From Nematostella vectensis (Eukaryota > Cnidaria > Anthozoa > Actiniaria > Edwardsiidae), in the NCBI RefSeq assembly GCF_932526225.1, contig NC_064038.1, positions 13,207,070 to 13,271,069 on the forward strand: a stretch of DNA of 64,000 bases, given 5' to 3'. Each line of letters starts with the position of its first letter. Positions within the stretch are counted from its first letter, which is position 1. The notes beneath the pieces were generated by a model, which was given only the letters and a program-made list of their open reading frames with translations, was not told the DNA's origin and made no database searches. Both the position numbers and the translations under genes were made by a program. This document shows positions 24,567-35,546 of this stretch, piece by piece.

Positions 24567-25051
24567 AGTACCTTATTACACTTTTAAAATTTTCGCGACT
24601 CCGATTTTGAGATGGCGATATTGTCGCGACACTTTATTTTCGCGATTTCCTTATTTTCGTAAAATACAGATCACTTTATTTTCTCGATTTCGCGATTTTG
24701 GGATAATAAAATCAAGCAAAACAAGTGGAATTAAAATGTGCTGTAATCATCAAAACTGAAACAATTTGTAACAAAAAGATGCGAGGGCTAATTTTAGTTT
24801 CATAAAAATCTATAAATACTAGTCTAACTCAACCCCTTACCGTACTATATGTACAGTACATTAGACGACTAAATAGACAAGGTGTTTCCATAAAGCTTAT
24901 AAAACGGCCAATATTCCCGTAAAGGCCTTTTGTGTACTCCCTTAATTTTCGCGACACTTAATTTTCGCTTCACATTATTTTTTCGAATCTTTTTAAACCG
25001 CGAACATTCGCGAAATAAAACTGATGGGAAAATTAAGTGTAATAAGGTACT
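24567..25051. mobile_element. MITE of about 485 bp with terminal inverted repeats
   Basis: The left end AGTACCTTATTACACTT and right end AAGTGTAATAAGGTACT are reverse complements, and both continue into TTTTCGCGA-like sequence. The body is AT-rich and repeats 'attttcgcga' motifs on both sides; it has no coding capacity. The target duplication is unclear. It lies just upstream of TICRR. Confidence 0.8.
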
Positions 25052-26665
25052 AGGCACCCAGCAGGAGAGAATGTGCGGAAACAACTGGTATTAGGACTTC
25101 GAAAAGGGGAAAATATTGCGCAGCCGTTTTTAGTGTCAGTCACGCAACGGAAGCGTTGCGTTACAGGAAATTGTATTGTGTTCGCTTGCGCTGCGCTTAG
25201 CCGAACAGGAATAATTTCCAATGTACCACGCACACGAGTTGGAGGGGACCCGCCAGTAAGCTTTATTAAATATTTACATAGCGGGCAACGCATACATTAA
25301 TAGTATAATATAGAGAGTGATTAAGGAGTGGTTTATATACCACTCCAAAATAACACGCATCTCGGAATGCGTGAATATATTTTGCTTGTTCCATACTAAA
25401 TCTTTAGTGGCGCGCTCGGGAGCTACAGTACTGCAGGAAAAAATGAAAAGTCCACCATCGCTTCCTTTCCGTGTCTCGACTCGTCCAATTTACTCACAGT
25501 GGCGTTGTGGCCCATCTATGCAGTTTATTCCATTTTTAGTAATATATTGTTTACGTTTTTTTTTTATAATTTTAACCAATAAAAAAAATATTCCAAATCG
25601 CAGAAATGGACAGACATAGCTAGCTTTAAGCTATGTCTAAACGGTAAAAGGGCCTGGGACCAGCGCGCGGGAAGCCTTTGATGTTTTAAAACGTCTATGC
25701 TATTTTTCAAAATGGCGGCCTGCAAAGTAGTAAACAGAATACCTGCGAGTTTACGTGATCATTTCTAGAGCGATAGGAGAGCAAAAAAAAAAAAAAAACA
25801 TGAATCGGGCTCCCAATATGGCAAGCAAGTGTCCTTATTGACCGACCGAATTGAACGACCGAGCTATAAAAAAGACTGATTCATGTGACAATATAGCACC
25901 CCCCACCCTCTCCATTAAAAAAACCCGCACGCGCCTGACCTTTTCACCACTATAGCAAAACACTAATTCCCAAGAGGCGCACACGCGAGGAAGATCCCAA
26001 TGTTTTTTTTGTTTTTTTTTTTTTCATAAGCTGGTTATTGCTTTCCCATTTTAATTAAAATGCGCGTTTTTTCGTCGAGTCATTTCATCGGTATCTAGTC
26101 GTTTCCTCCATAAACCTGTTAGTCCATAGACCAGGGATGAGGTTCTTTCCTCTATTACTTATTAGGGCGGGAGCACTAGGGGAACCGTGCGCCAAAAATA
26201 TTTTAAAATCATAAGGGGATGACTATTATGGGCGTGGCTGTGCCCCCAATATTTTCCTAATGTTTGTATACTGTGCCCCTCCAATATTTCAAAGCTTGCT
26301 ACGGCACTGCTATTGTAGTAATTCTTACATCTTTTTTTTTCTTGTATCTTCTTTTGTTCTTTGCCTCACGCGGCTTTCCATTCCGCGTCATATTGTACGC
26401 CCATAACCCAGATTTAACGAGCAAACGGACGGGATCCTGATGGCTCGCGGCTCTTTGATAGTGAAGCGTGTGGAGCCCTCTGGTACCCAAATAGTTGGAA
26501 AAAGACAGACAATATAAAATAACTTTATAAATTGAAACTTGAAAGCAGATATCGCTATATCTTTTATCCGAAAACCCTGCTTTGTGGAAGGTTTCTCCAA
26601 GAGGATTACCAGCCGAATTCCCGTGATAACAGCAACTGGGCATAACGAAGGAAAATGATATCTAG
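25052..26665. other. Intergenic repeat-rich stretch
   Basis: No gene is supported. It holds a palindromic segment near 25138-25165 (CAACGGAAGCGTTGCG), homopolymer runs (25783-25798, 26005-26020), and at 26215-26310 a third copy of the C-rich interspersed repeat of 1490 and 6480, ending GCTACGGCACTG. A possible short first exon for the downstream plus-strand gene begins at the ATG at 26429, but its donor is weak. Confidence 0.45.
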
Positions 26666-28544
26666 GGCAAGCTTCGCACGTTATCGTGACTACGATAATA
26701 AAACTTGACCACGGCCTTTTTTTAAAGAATGGCAAACTGAAGACTAAACTAGATTGTCGCCACAAATCTAACAGTGAAAAACTTTATTTCATTAAATCTG
26801 GCATTGCAAAGGACGTGTTGTACCTCTCTGAAGACTTCGACTTCGACATGACAAACTTGTACTATGGTACGTCAAAAGGAAGGGAAAGTAGAAGCTTGCT
26901 GCTTCTGAAAGTTGCAGAAAAAGAGCTTGCCTTAATTTGTTTGTTGTTGTTTATTGGGATGAGACCCCATTGCTGAGAACTATGAAGCAGATATGTGTGG
27001 CATTCCCCAACTGGAAACAGTTGACCAGAATAAAGCACTCTCACTATTTAAAACAAGGACGAATAAGGCATCCCTGAGAAGTAAAGAGCTTTATCGGGGA
27101 AGCGCACAATGCCGTCTCGGACTTCTGACTTCTGCACATAAATTGTTTGTATCAAACTAGTGACATTTTCCATAAACTGACTTGTCTTGCTTATGCAATT
27201 TTGGCTATCTAAACAGCCAAAAGGTGCATCTGTTTACATTTGAAAAAAATATGTATTGCCAAATATTAATTTGAAATTAAACAAAATAGTAATAGGGCCC
27301 CTCCTTAAGCGAAAAAGTTAAGGTTAACCCCCCTATCTTTATCATCGTTCAAACTTAGTGCCCCCTACAGCCCCCCTCCTGATAATTTTTGCACAGTCCC
27401 TTTAGACGGCAATGGGGACAAAAGCGGAAGGCAGAATGGGATAGGAAAAGACCGCGTTCAGGCTGGTCCGCCCTCTATCCCAGATGAATAGCGAAGATTC
27501 GCAAACATTTAAGGGCTACCGTAAACGATCTAATAAACGCCAGGGGCGTTTATTAAATTTCGATGGTCCGAGGGGGCCGTTCAATAGATAGGATTCGTTT
27601 ATTAGAGAGGGGCGTTCTTTACAAACAATAACAATACAAAACCCACGTGCAGTGGGGTTCTAATCTCAGTCAGGATCACGTTAAACTATAGCCTGCTTGG
27701 CAAGCGTTTCTTGACATTGAGCAAGTCTCACCCAGAAAAGCGGCCAAGCTCAGATTAAGAAAGAAGGCTTTGATTTTGATTTATTTTACCGGAATTCCTA
27801 TGTCGTTTGTTTTTAAGCTGGAAGAGAGGGTGGGGAGGGGGCGTTAACTCTGGGGGGAGGGGTGGGGGTGTTTATGAGAGGGGCGTTCAATATAAACTTG
27901 TAAGCTTAAATGTGGACTTTAAAAGCACACTAGCATACACACATTGGCACCAGTCGGGCCGCTAGCACAGTCTATTACCCGTGCAGTTCGGCAACCATGG
28001 ACAGCTGTTTCGTCCTTATTAGGACTCGTCAGCATGGCATAGCCGGTTTGCCTCAGTTAAACTTCATCGGCAAAAAAATGATTTGGTCATCAAACAAAAT
28101 GATTTGACCAAAATGATTTGGTCATCAAACAAATAAATAATTTCCCAAATAAAAGAAAGATATATCTGATTTTTTTCTGTGGGAAATGCATTATTTGTCT
28201 TAGAAATTGTACACTTACGGCGCGTTTTCTCCCTCTTCCCCACAGGTAGCCCAAGCTATTTCTTTGCCCCTATTGATTTTACGGTAAACGACATAGAGCG
28301 AAAATTAAAAATTGGTGAAAAAAAAAAACTTGTTGCCATGACAACCACTGAGACCATTGTATTCTGTATTGTGTCCAGGCCCCGACCGCGCTCAGGGGAC
28401 CGACTATTTTTCAGCACCCGAAAAATTGCCTCGAAGAGTGGAAGTTGTGTTTGCCAGGGCGTGGAGCTTCCTACCCTGTTGTATTTTATCACGAGTGGAG
28501 AGGAGGTGAACCGAGATGAGGGAGTAAACTCGCTTAAACTGTAA
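26666..28544 (+). CDS. Unrecognised protein, at least two exons
   Basis: An exon ending at 26866 (TACTATG, then donor GTACGT) joins in phase an exon 28246-28544 that follows a strong acceptor (CCCTCTTCCCCACAG) and ends in TAA. Together they give about 165 residues of ordinary, non-repetitive composition, including NGKLKTKLDCRHKSN and FFAPIDFTVNDIERKLKIG. I recognise no domain, signal peptide or membrane segment. The 5' end is uncertain: an in-frame stop lies at 26656-26658, so the exon starts after it, perhaps at the acceptor ATCTAG before 26666. The gene would run divergently from TICRR. The ORF could be chance, although the matching phases and good splice sites argue for a gene. Confidence 0.45.
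27990..28044 (-). ncRNA. Type I hammerhead ribozyme motif, Penelope-like or retrozyme class
   Basis: All core parts are present on the minus strand. Stem I is GGC-TATG-CCATG paired with CATGG-TT-GCC. The core CTGACGA fits CUGANGA. Stem II is GTCC-TAATAA-GGAC. Then comes GAAA, a palindromic stem III (ACAG/CTGT, no loop) and the cleavage-site C. Predicted cleavage is 3' of the base at 28000. Short palindromic stem III is known from hammerheads of Penelope-like retroelements and small circular retrozymes, which work as dimers. No reverse transcriptase is nearby, so this is an isolated terminal fragment. Confidence 0.75.
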
Positions 28545-29440
28545 TGAATCACGGCTAAAACAGGACCAGATCAATATGACAACAACTTAAAGAAACTGGC
28601 TTTATAACAGATATATTCGGTAAACAAATTAAAGATAATATTCGATACACGAACATTCCGTCTGGTTTGCCCGTGGCAAAACAGTCTCCCCGCCTCTTTA
28701 AGTGCCTTATGGCGACCAATTTGCATCCATGTTTTGAGTTTTAAAGCAGTGAAAAGTAAATTTTTGCCATAGATCCTCACCTTTGGTTTTGAATCGTTGT
28801 TTTCCGATCTTCCGTTTCCGCTTATTTTTTGCCTAAATCACGATGGTTTCGTAGTTTTATTTCTACTGAGTTTACTTTGTTACACATTTCTAAGGGACTA
28901 GAAGGTAGTGTTGGCATTTTTTTTTTACATCAGGAAGCGCTATGAACCTTTTCTATCTGCATTTTGTACTTGACTCGGGCCGCCATCTTGAATTTGATCC
29001 GCACTCCAAGGCGGTTGAGTCAAATGAGCCAACGCTTCCCAGGGAAGAGGCCTTTTATACCGCGCCTTAGTGATTAAAAATGGGGGACATACAACAAACA
29101 CACACAACAAGGACAAACACGCAAAAGAAAGTCATCTTAGGGGCATTTCTTAGGCACAATCATTCGGCCAAGAAAGGACAGTTTTTCTTCAAAAGTTTTA
29201 AGATTCTTTGCAAAGATTGCAATACTTCTCTCTATTATTATTTCCTTTAAAGCAAAGAAATAGTCGCAGGAAAAGGAGGTTGAATTGTTTAAGAAACTCT
29301 TAAAAGTGCTTTATAAATTAGCACCCAATTGGTCTCAAAGTGTTGTTTAGCCCAATTATACGATTATAAAAATAAAGCAATCTGTTATATTAGTTTTATT
29401 TTAAAATGATGTACATTTTTTTTAAAATGATTTTAAAATA
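28545..29440. other. Intergenic, no gene seen
   Basis: AT-rich DNA without convincing exons, clear tandem repeats or transposon ends. A GC-richer block (about 28975-29065) is not recognisable. Confidence 0.4.
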
Positions 29441-29880
29441 ATGAACCCTTCGTCGCCAGGCATGGCGGATCTGACGTCTGAGAAAGCCATACGCTCGTCA
29501 AACGACTCGTCACACTGGTGTAACCACGCCTGGTGCTGGACATGGGCAAGGCCACCGAGGCTCACGGGAACGGAAGTCAGCGGTAACCCCTCGGTCTCAC
29601 GTTTTCGATCTTTTCGCGTGTTTCGACGCTGAGGAAGCCTAGTATGCAGGCTTGTGGTTAAGTTTGGTGGGATAACCACCCTGTGGGGGAGAGGGAAGAA
29701 ATGGCGATCAGCATATAAAACATACTCCCCACCAGAGCTGTAGCAAGACTCCAAATATTTGGTGGGGGAGTGGGAGGGTCATGGTTAAGTTTGGTGGGAT
29801 AACCACCCTGTGGGGGAGAGGGAAGAAATGGCGATCAGCATATGAAACATACTTCCCACCAGAGCTGTAGCAAGAAATAT
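29441..29880 (-). pseudogene. Decayed second copy of the CRAL-TRIO last exon
   Basis: The acceptor and start of the exon at 35547-35882 are repeated here (CCCACAG, then GGYPTKLNH). An internal deletion of about 40 bp removes the segment corresponding to FIVSPPLWMRASL and leaves an early stop. Downstream the reading recovers SVPVSLGGLAHVQHQAWL and PGDEGF. The first part of the exon with its upstream intron is repeated once more at about 29785-29875. It is a broken duplicate of the large gene's 3' end, now about 6 kb away. Confidence 0.85.
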
Positions 29881-30046
29881 TGTGTGTGTGTGTGGGGGGG
29901 GGGGGGGAGGGGGGGGGATAGTGGGATAGTGTCCTTTGTATTGTCATATATAGGCATGGGCATATTTAACAATTAGACTACGAGTTCGAGTTTTCTATGA
30001 GTCAATAGATAGTCAACGAGGCGCGTAGCTCAAAGAAAACCAGAAA

Positions 30047-30124
30047 ATCCACTCACGTACTACCTTAGGCAGTGAGTGAGGGAACCAATCAAATTTCGAG
30101 ATTCGTGATAGTATGTGAGTGGAT
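30047..30124. repeat. Short inverted repeat
   Basis: AATCCACTCACGTACTA on the left pairs with TAGTATGTGAGTGGATT on the right, with about 40 bp between. It is probably a small fold-back element or the remains of one. Confidence 0.55.
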
Positions 30125-31740
30125 TTATTCTTTTTAATCTAGAATAATTTAAACCTGTTATAAAGGAGTAAAAGGCTCTGTCAGTCACCATGTTGTAACC
30201 CTAGTAGTAAGGGTTAGTAGAAAAGACAATTCGCATTCGTCTATCTACAATTCCTTTGACGTTCTTAGAGTGGTTTTCAAAATCCCGTGCAACAAAATGT
30301 AGTTGTTAAAATGTTATAGTCAAGCCAGAACAAAATAGACATTACAGTGTATTAGTACTAAATAAACTAATTAGTATTTCACGGGTTATTGAAAACCAAT
30401 CTAACGACTAAGTTTGGTAAGCCGATAAGATGATGCAATGTTTTTGGGTAGTAGTACAGGAAAATGGTGCAGGAAATATGCCGAATTGTTCAAATTTTTA
30501 GTACAAGCATGAAATTTGGCAAGATGGTAGATCTTAGTATTACAAAAAAAATTACAAACAGGACACCACGCCCTATTACGCATACTTCCAGTTTTAAAGG
30601 GCTGCATAAAATTAACCTTTGAATGAAGAAAATGATACAGGACTCAAAACTTGCTATCTGATTACAATAAACGTCTATGATATCAATTCGTAAGACACGC
30701 CTTCTTGATATTACTTACAGCTCTTCTAGAGAATATACGTTTATGATTATAAATACATACCAGACATACACAATACTTAAGTACATATCTAAAGTCACGT
30801 GAAACGTTTATTTGATTTATGATGATTAGTTCATCTTAGGATGCCACGCCCAATTCCGTATACTTACAGTTTTATTGGGATGTAATGAAATAAACCCTTT
30901 GAATGAAAACAGAGTACATTTTATAGAATGATACATTCCTTAAAACCTTGCAGTTTGATTTAAAGGAGCGTATTTTCTATAATATAAAATTTGTAAGACA
31001 CGCCTTTTTAATCATACGTACAGCAGTTCTAGAGAAATTTCGGTTTGAAGTACAATTAAATACCGACTCATGCAAAACATTCATTTACTTTATATAAATA
31101 GCTTCTCATAGGATGCCACAGTCTATTTAGATAACAAATAAATAGTAATGACGTACGCCACATACCTACTTAGTTTTTCTACAAACTTTTGTCCTTTTGT
31201 TTGTTTGTTTTATTATGCTCGAAAACTGGGAAAAGCTTATTTCAATTTCTTGCGGCTATAAGCTGCTCAGCGAGCAAGGCTCAGATTAACTAACTGGTTG
31301 CGAAAAGTGTCTTCGTTCTATAACAGAGAAAAGAAAAGGACACCTGGGGCATTCGAGAAGATGACACTCCAGTGCTGTTCTCACTTAGCAGCATCCCTTA
31401 AAGGAGTCTGTGAACCAAGCCTTCACACCCAGCTACACCTAGCTATTTGTAGTTATAATGTACGGTCGCACTTGCACTTGTCTGGCGGAGGATGCGGCAA
31501 GGGCAGACAACTTCCCAAAGAGAAACAGAGTAGAGGTTCTCCACCAATATCTGCTGCTCTGCTTCAGCACATCTTGCGCGCTGCTTACATCGCTTGTCAT
31601 TACTGGGTCAGGCACTTCCTGCCTGTCCTACAATCTCTTCACCATCTGAATGGGGGCAATAAACCGGCAGTGGGCAGTGGGAGCCTGCCTGGACCCACCC
31701 AGAGCTGTCATGTGTTTGTCAGTTGTCACTCCTGTGGATG

Positions 31741-32645
31741 CATGGTCGATGCAAGTTCGTCAAGTGGAACAACCCAGGCACAGCAATGTGCAAATGTGGC
31801 AGAAATTGGAGGGCCAATAAAGCGCGAACTATCCAAGGATGCATGATCGATGCAAGTTCGTCAAGTGTAACATCCCAGGCACAGCCATGTGCAAATGTGG
31901 CAGAAATTGGAGGGCCAATAAAGCGCGAACTATCCAAGGATGCATGGTCGATGCAAGTTCGTCAAGTGGAACATCCCAGGCACAGCCATGTGCAAATGTG
32001 GCAGAAATTGGAGGGCCAATAAAGCGCGAACTATCCAAGGATGCATGGTCGATGCAAGTTCGTCAAGTGGAACATCCCAGGCACAGCCATGTGCAAATGT
32101 GGCAGAAATTGGAGGGCCAATAAAGCGCGAACTATCCAAGGATGCATGGTCGATGCAAGTTCGTCAAGTGGAACATCCCAGGCACAGCCATGTGCAAATG
32201 TTGCAGAAATTGGAGGGCCAATAAAGCGCGAACTATCCAAGGATGCATGGTCGATGCAAGTTCGTCAAGTGGAACATCCCAGGCACAGCCATGTGCAAAT
32301 GTGGCAGAAATTGGAGGGCCAATAAAGCGCGAACTATCCAAGGATGCATGGTCGATGCAAGTTCGTCAAGTGGAACAACCCAGGCACAGCCATGTGCAAA
32401 TGTGGCAGAAATTGGAGGGCCAATAAAGCGCGAACTATCCAAGGATGCATGGTCGATGCAAGTTCGTCAAGTGGAACATCCCAGGCACAGCCGTGTGCAA
32501 ATGTGGCAGAAATTGGAGGGTCAATAAAGCGCGAACTATCCAAGGATGCATGGTCGATGCAAGTTCGTCAAGTGGAACAACCCAGGCACAGCCATGTGCA
32601 AATGTGGCAGTAATTGGAGGGCCAGTAAAGCGCGAACTATCCAAG
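31741..32645. repeat. 101-bp tandem repeat, about nine near-identical units
   Basis: Each unit runs from GATGCATGGTCGATGCAAGT to GCGCGAACTATCCAAG, and units differ by only a few bases. Because 101 is not a multiple of three, overlapping 69- to 94-codon ORFs appear in all frames on both strands, and none looks like a protein domain. Each complete unit carries AATAAA on the plus strand (GCCAATAAAGCG); the last has CAGTAAAG and one has GTCAATAAAG. Confidence 0.95.
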
Positions 32646-33018
32646 TTGGTAAGAGCTAAATACCAAATGGAAATGATATAGGCTGTTTACCTTTTTTTCT
32701 GTCCGCAGCTTTGCATACGCAAAATCTTGGACACCGCGTCACTTCAAACGGTCGTCAACTGTAGCATGCGAGGCCGATGGCATCCCTTTAGCGCGATAAC
32801 GGTGGAATTCAGTCATTCCTGTTGTCTATAAGTCTAATGGCAATCGAGCCATTTCCTGTCTGTTCCTGTCTGGTATACACATATGAGCCAAATTGTGCAC
32901 CTCGGTAAGCAAAGCTAACATTTTCCAGCAATAAGGCTAAAATCTGGTTTTAAACAGAACAATAAAGCTACTTTGCCGTCTTTTACGATTTTCAATGTAA
33001 ATTGTTCAATATAATATA

Positions 33019-33158
33019 ACAATATAGTTGATGTTCGCGTGCGTAAATATGTTTTGGGCCCGACTCGAGCTCATTTTAGCCCGAGCGCATCGAGGGCTAA
33101 AATAAGCGCTAAGAAGGGCCCAAAACATATTTACGCCCAAGAACATCAACTACATTAC
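33019..33158. repeat. Long imperfect hairpin
   Basis: The arms contain ATAGTTGATGTTCG and GCGTAAATATGTTTTGGGCC, mirrored by GGGCCCAAAACATATTTACG and GAACATCAACTACAT. A second inner stem, TTTTAGCCC/GGGCTAAAA, lies in the middle. It directly abuts the left inverted end of the Crypton-containing element. Confidence 0.8.
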
Positions 33159-34851
33159 TATTATTATAACTTTGAAGAGCATTAAGCGTAGAAACAAAAA
33201 CAAAAATAAGATCGGAAAACGAGGGTGACTCGCGTGATATCTATTCATTGAAAGTTGTTATAACATAATTAATAAATACAGCTTCAATTCACTTTACAAA
33301 CGTTGCTAAATATACACGTGTTTAAGGTTCTTTTTGCAAATGAAACAAGTGTTTCAAAATATAGAAAGTTTAATGGGATGTCACTTGTAGGAATTAAAAT
33401 TTATTGTGCAATTGGAAAAGTGACAATTTGGCATGACAGCCTGTGCAGAAGTATTAGTTTCGGTCGAGGATAAAAAACTTACATTCATTTCCCCGCCTGC
33501 CCTAGATAAACTGCCTTGTTTGCAATCATTACTGTTCTCCATTTCAATGATTTCACTAGAAACAAAAGGACGGATGAGAATCCCTGAACATGCACGTTTC
33601 TGTGAGCTGGAACTGTCCTTGATGTAGGACGACAAGCTTTGCTCATTGTTGTGCTTTGTAATCGCACAGATTTGCTTCGTATCAACCCCTGCCTGGTGGA
33701 GACTTGTAATAGTTTAAGCTCTGACACAGTGAGCCGTGTACACTTTAGAGAGCCCCGCCTTTTGTGAGATTTTTGGCATTAGCTTTGAGATGGAATTCTT
33801 TCCTAGGGGCTCATTTTTGTACCAGCAACTGCCCTTCTTGTCGAAGTTCACGAGTGGTTTTTGAAACAATGCGTTTGAAACAATGCATCGCACTCGGGAT
33901 GGAGTTTCTCCAGCATCTTTTCCAATGCAGCAATTGGATCGAACGGGGAACCTGGCATTCCGTACATCCTCACATCGCTATAGTCTTGGTCTTTTTGTTT
34001 ATAGCCACCTTGATAGTTTTTGGATTGTTCAGTATGTTTGATGCACACATATTTTTGTTCAAGGTCATCGTGTTTGAACTCGAGAGATGTCTTGGTGAGT
34101 CCACGCCAGCCCTCGCGTCCTCTCCTTCCAAAATAATAACAAAGGTTAAACCACACAAATTCTTGTAGCTTGTTAGGAGAGTCTACATCGAAGTAAGACC
34201 TGAGTTTGTCCATATCACCGGGCTCTATGGGGCTTTTGTGCTCAGGCTTCTGGTTTCCGCGCTTGTAGTAGGACTTGCATACTACTTCAAACATTTTGTT
34301 TGAATGTAGAAACTCAGCGTCTTTTAAGATATTTTTAGTACGAGCGATGGCTGGCTGGTTATTGTGCGATGAATTGCAGCCCTGATACCCGTTAGGGCAC
34401 TCGGCGAGAGGTCCTTCTTGTCTTTTGTTTTGACTTCAGCATAGAAACGGCGTAAAATGCCTCCAAGATCGGAGGAGCTGATACTGTGAAAATCACATTC
34501 AACACTTCGCTTCGTGCACCACTCGGTGAACTTTTTCATCGCCCAGGATGTTTGGTTTTTAGTATTTTTGGGAACAAAATCTTCTTCCATTTTTTAAGCT
34601 CCTCTTCATCGAGCTCAGAAGATTGTGAGTCGTGTTCAGCCATGTTTTCCTGTTTGTTTATTCGTAGTTGTCAAAATACAACCAAACACGGCAAGCGGTG
34701 CGACGAGCGGTTTGAATGAATTGCGGGAATTCCTTCTTCTTCTGATTGGCTCGCTGCAATTTCCTCGCCCTCTCATTGGCTTAGAGCAGCGGGCTTTAAT
34801 ATATTAGAGCCCGTATAATACGCCACAATGCTCGCCAAAGTTATAATAATA
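33159..34851 (-). mobile_element. Crypton-like element of 1.7 kb flanked by short inverted repeats
   Basis: The left edge TATTATTATAACTTTGAAGA (then GCATT) and the reverse complement of the right edge TATTATTATAACTTTGGCGA (then GCATT) match almost perfectly over 25 bp and bracket the recombinase pseudogene. CCAAT boxes (GATTGGCTCG, CATTGGCTTA) lie at 34744-34785, upstream of its start. Cryptons are not known for terminal inverted repeats, so the edges could belong to a host MITE. Confidence 0.55.
33381..34645 (-). pseudogene. Crypton-type tyrosine recombinase, frameshifted
   Basis: Reading from the ATG at about 34643 across at least three frame changes recovers a whole Crypton recombinase: an N-terminal helical SAM-like part (WAMKKFTEWCTKRS, SALTGIRAAIHR), box I Arg in FGRRGREGWRGLTK, box II HCVRA, and a late SLSSY that can supply the catalytic Tyr. 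Breaks occur near 34600 (A-rich run), near 34350 and after about 33860. The same family gave rise to vertebrate genes with DUF3504-type domains. It is a dead copy here, and all catalytic positions are still visible. Confidence 0.85.
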
Positions 34852-35383
34852 TATCTTGAATGGCGGCCACCTTGGATTGGCAGCCACCTTGGATTTTTCA
34901 ATTTCAATAAAATCAAGGATTTTTTGTAAGGATTTACGTAAAACTATACAAATACTTAATAGTCAATCTAGAAAGTATAATTGTGAGGAAAAGTCTATAA
35001 AAAACTATTTCTCAGCTTACAATATGGATATCCGCTTAAATTATTGACATGCCAAAAAACTGGAAATAATAATATACATTATATATACATTTCTATTGTT
35101 CAAGCAATAATACATTACACCTCTATAAAACTGTAAGTATAATAAATTGGGCGTGGCGTCCTTGCCAGCTTTCATGCTTGTACTAAAAAAAATCGAACAA
35201 TTCTGCACCATTTTCCTGTACTATAGATGTATCTTAGTTCATCTCTTAAAAATGAATGGAAGACAAAAATAAGGGACTGACTAATGTATTTATGGGTATT
35301 TGTACCCTGCCCCCGGGGGGCCAATAACCGATCATATTCCATTCAGCCCCTGGCTTAATAAACGTACATTAAGTATCCCATAC

Positions 35384-35490
35384 CTGCATAATGTCCAGAG
35401 ATCGCCTGGATAAGTCCATGTCGATGTTTGCAAAGGCTGGGTAACTCATATCCATAAATATCTCGAGACCGTTTTTTCTGGGCGATAAGA
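35384..35490 (-). pseudogene. Second copy of the penultimate CRAL-TRIO exon, frameshifted
   Basis: It matches the exon at 36106-36211, including the acceptor TTACAG and donor GTATGG, but is 107 rather than 106 bp. One extra base in an A-run breaks the frame before LEIFMDMSYPAFANIDMDL. It lies just downstream of the functional stop at 35547 and pairs with the exon remnant at 29441-29880. Confidence 0.85.
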
Positions 35491-35546
35491 CTGTAATAAC
35501 TGTAATATATATTTTTTTAAATGAGAAATAAAATGTTAAATCGAAT

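Larger units (their letters stand above)
30449..35224. mobile_element. Block of about 4.8 kb with long imperfect inverted ends
   Basis: Plus-strand sequence at about 30449-30610 (GTACAGGAAAATGGTGCA, TAGTACAAGCATGAAA, CACCACGCCC) recurs as its reverse complement at about 35105-35224. Related subterminal copies of GGATGCCACGCCC lie near 30838 and 31108. Inside are the 101-bp repeat array, a hairpin and the Crypton-like pseudogene. The block separates duplicate exons of the large gene (35384-35490 from 29441-29880), as expected for an insertion, or for nested insertions, into the duplicate. Confidence 0.6.

Noticed and set aside
31298-32681. Overlapping 69- to 94-codon ORFs on both strands
   Set aside because: Products of the 101-bp tandem repeat; no domain, and the same peptides recur in all frames.
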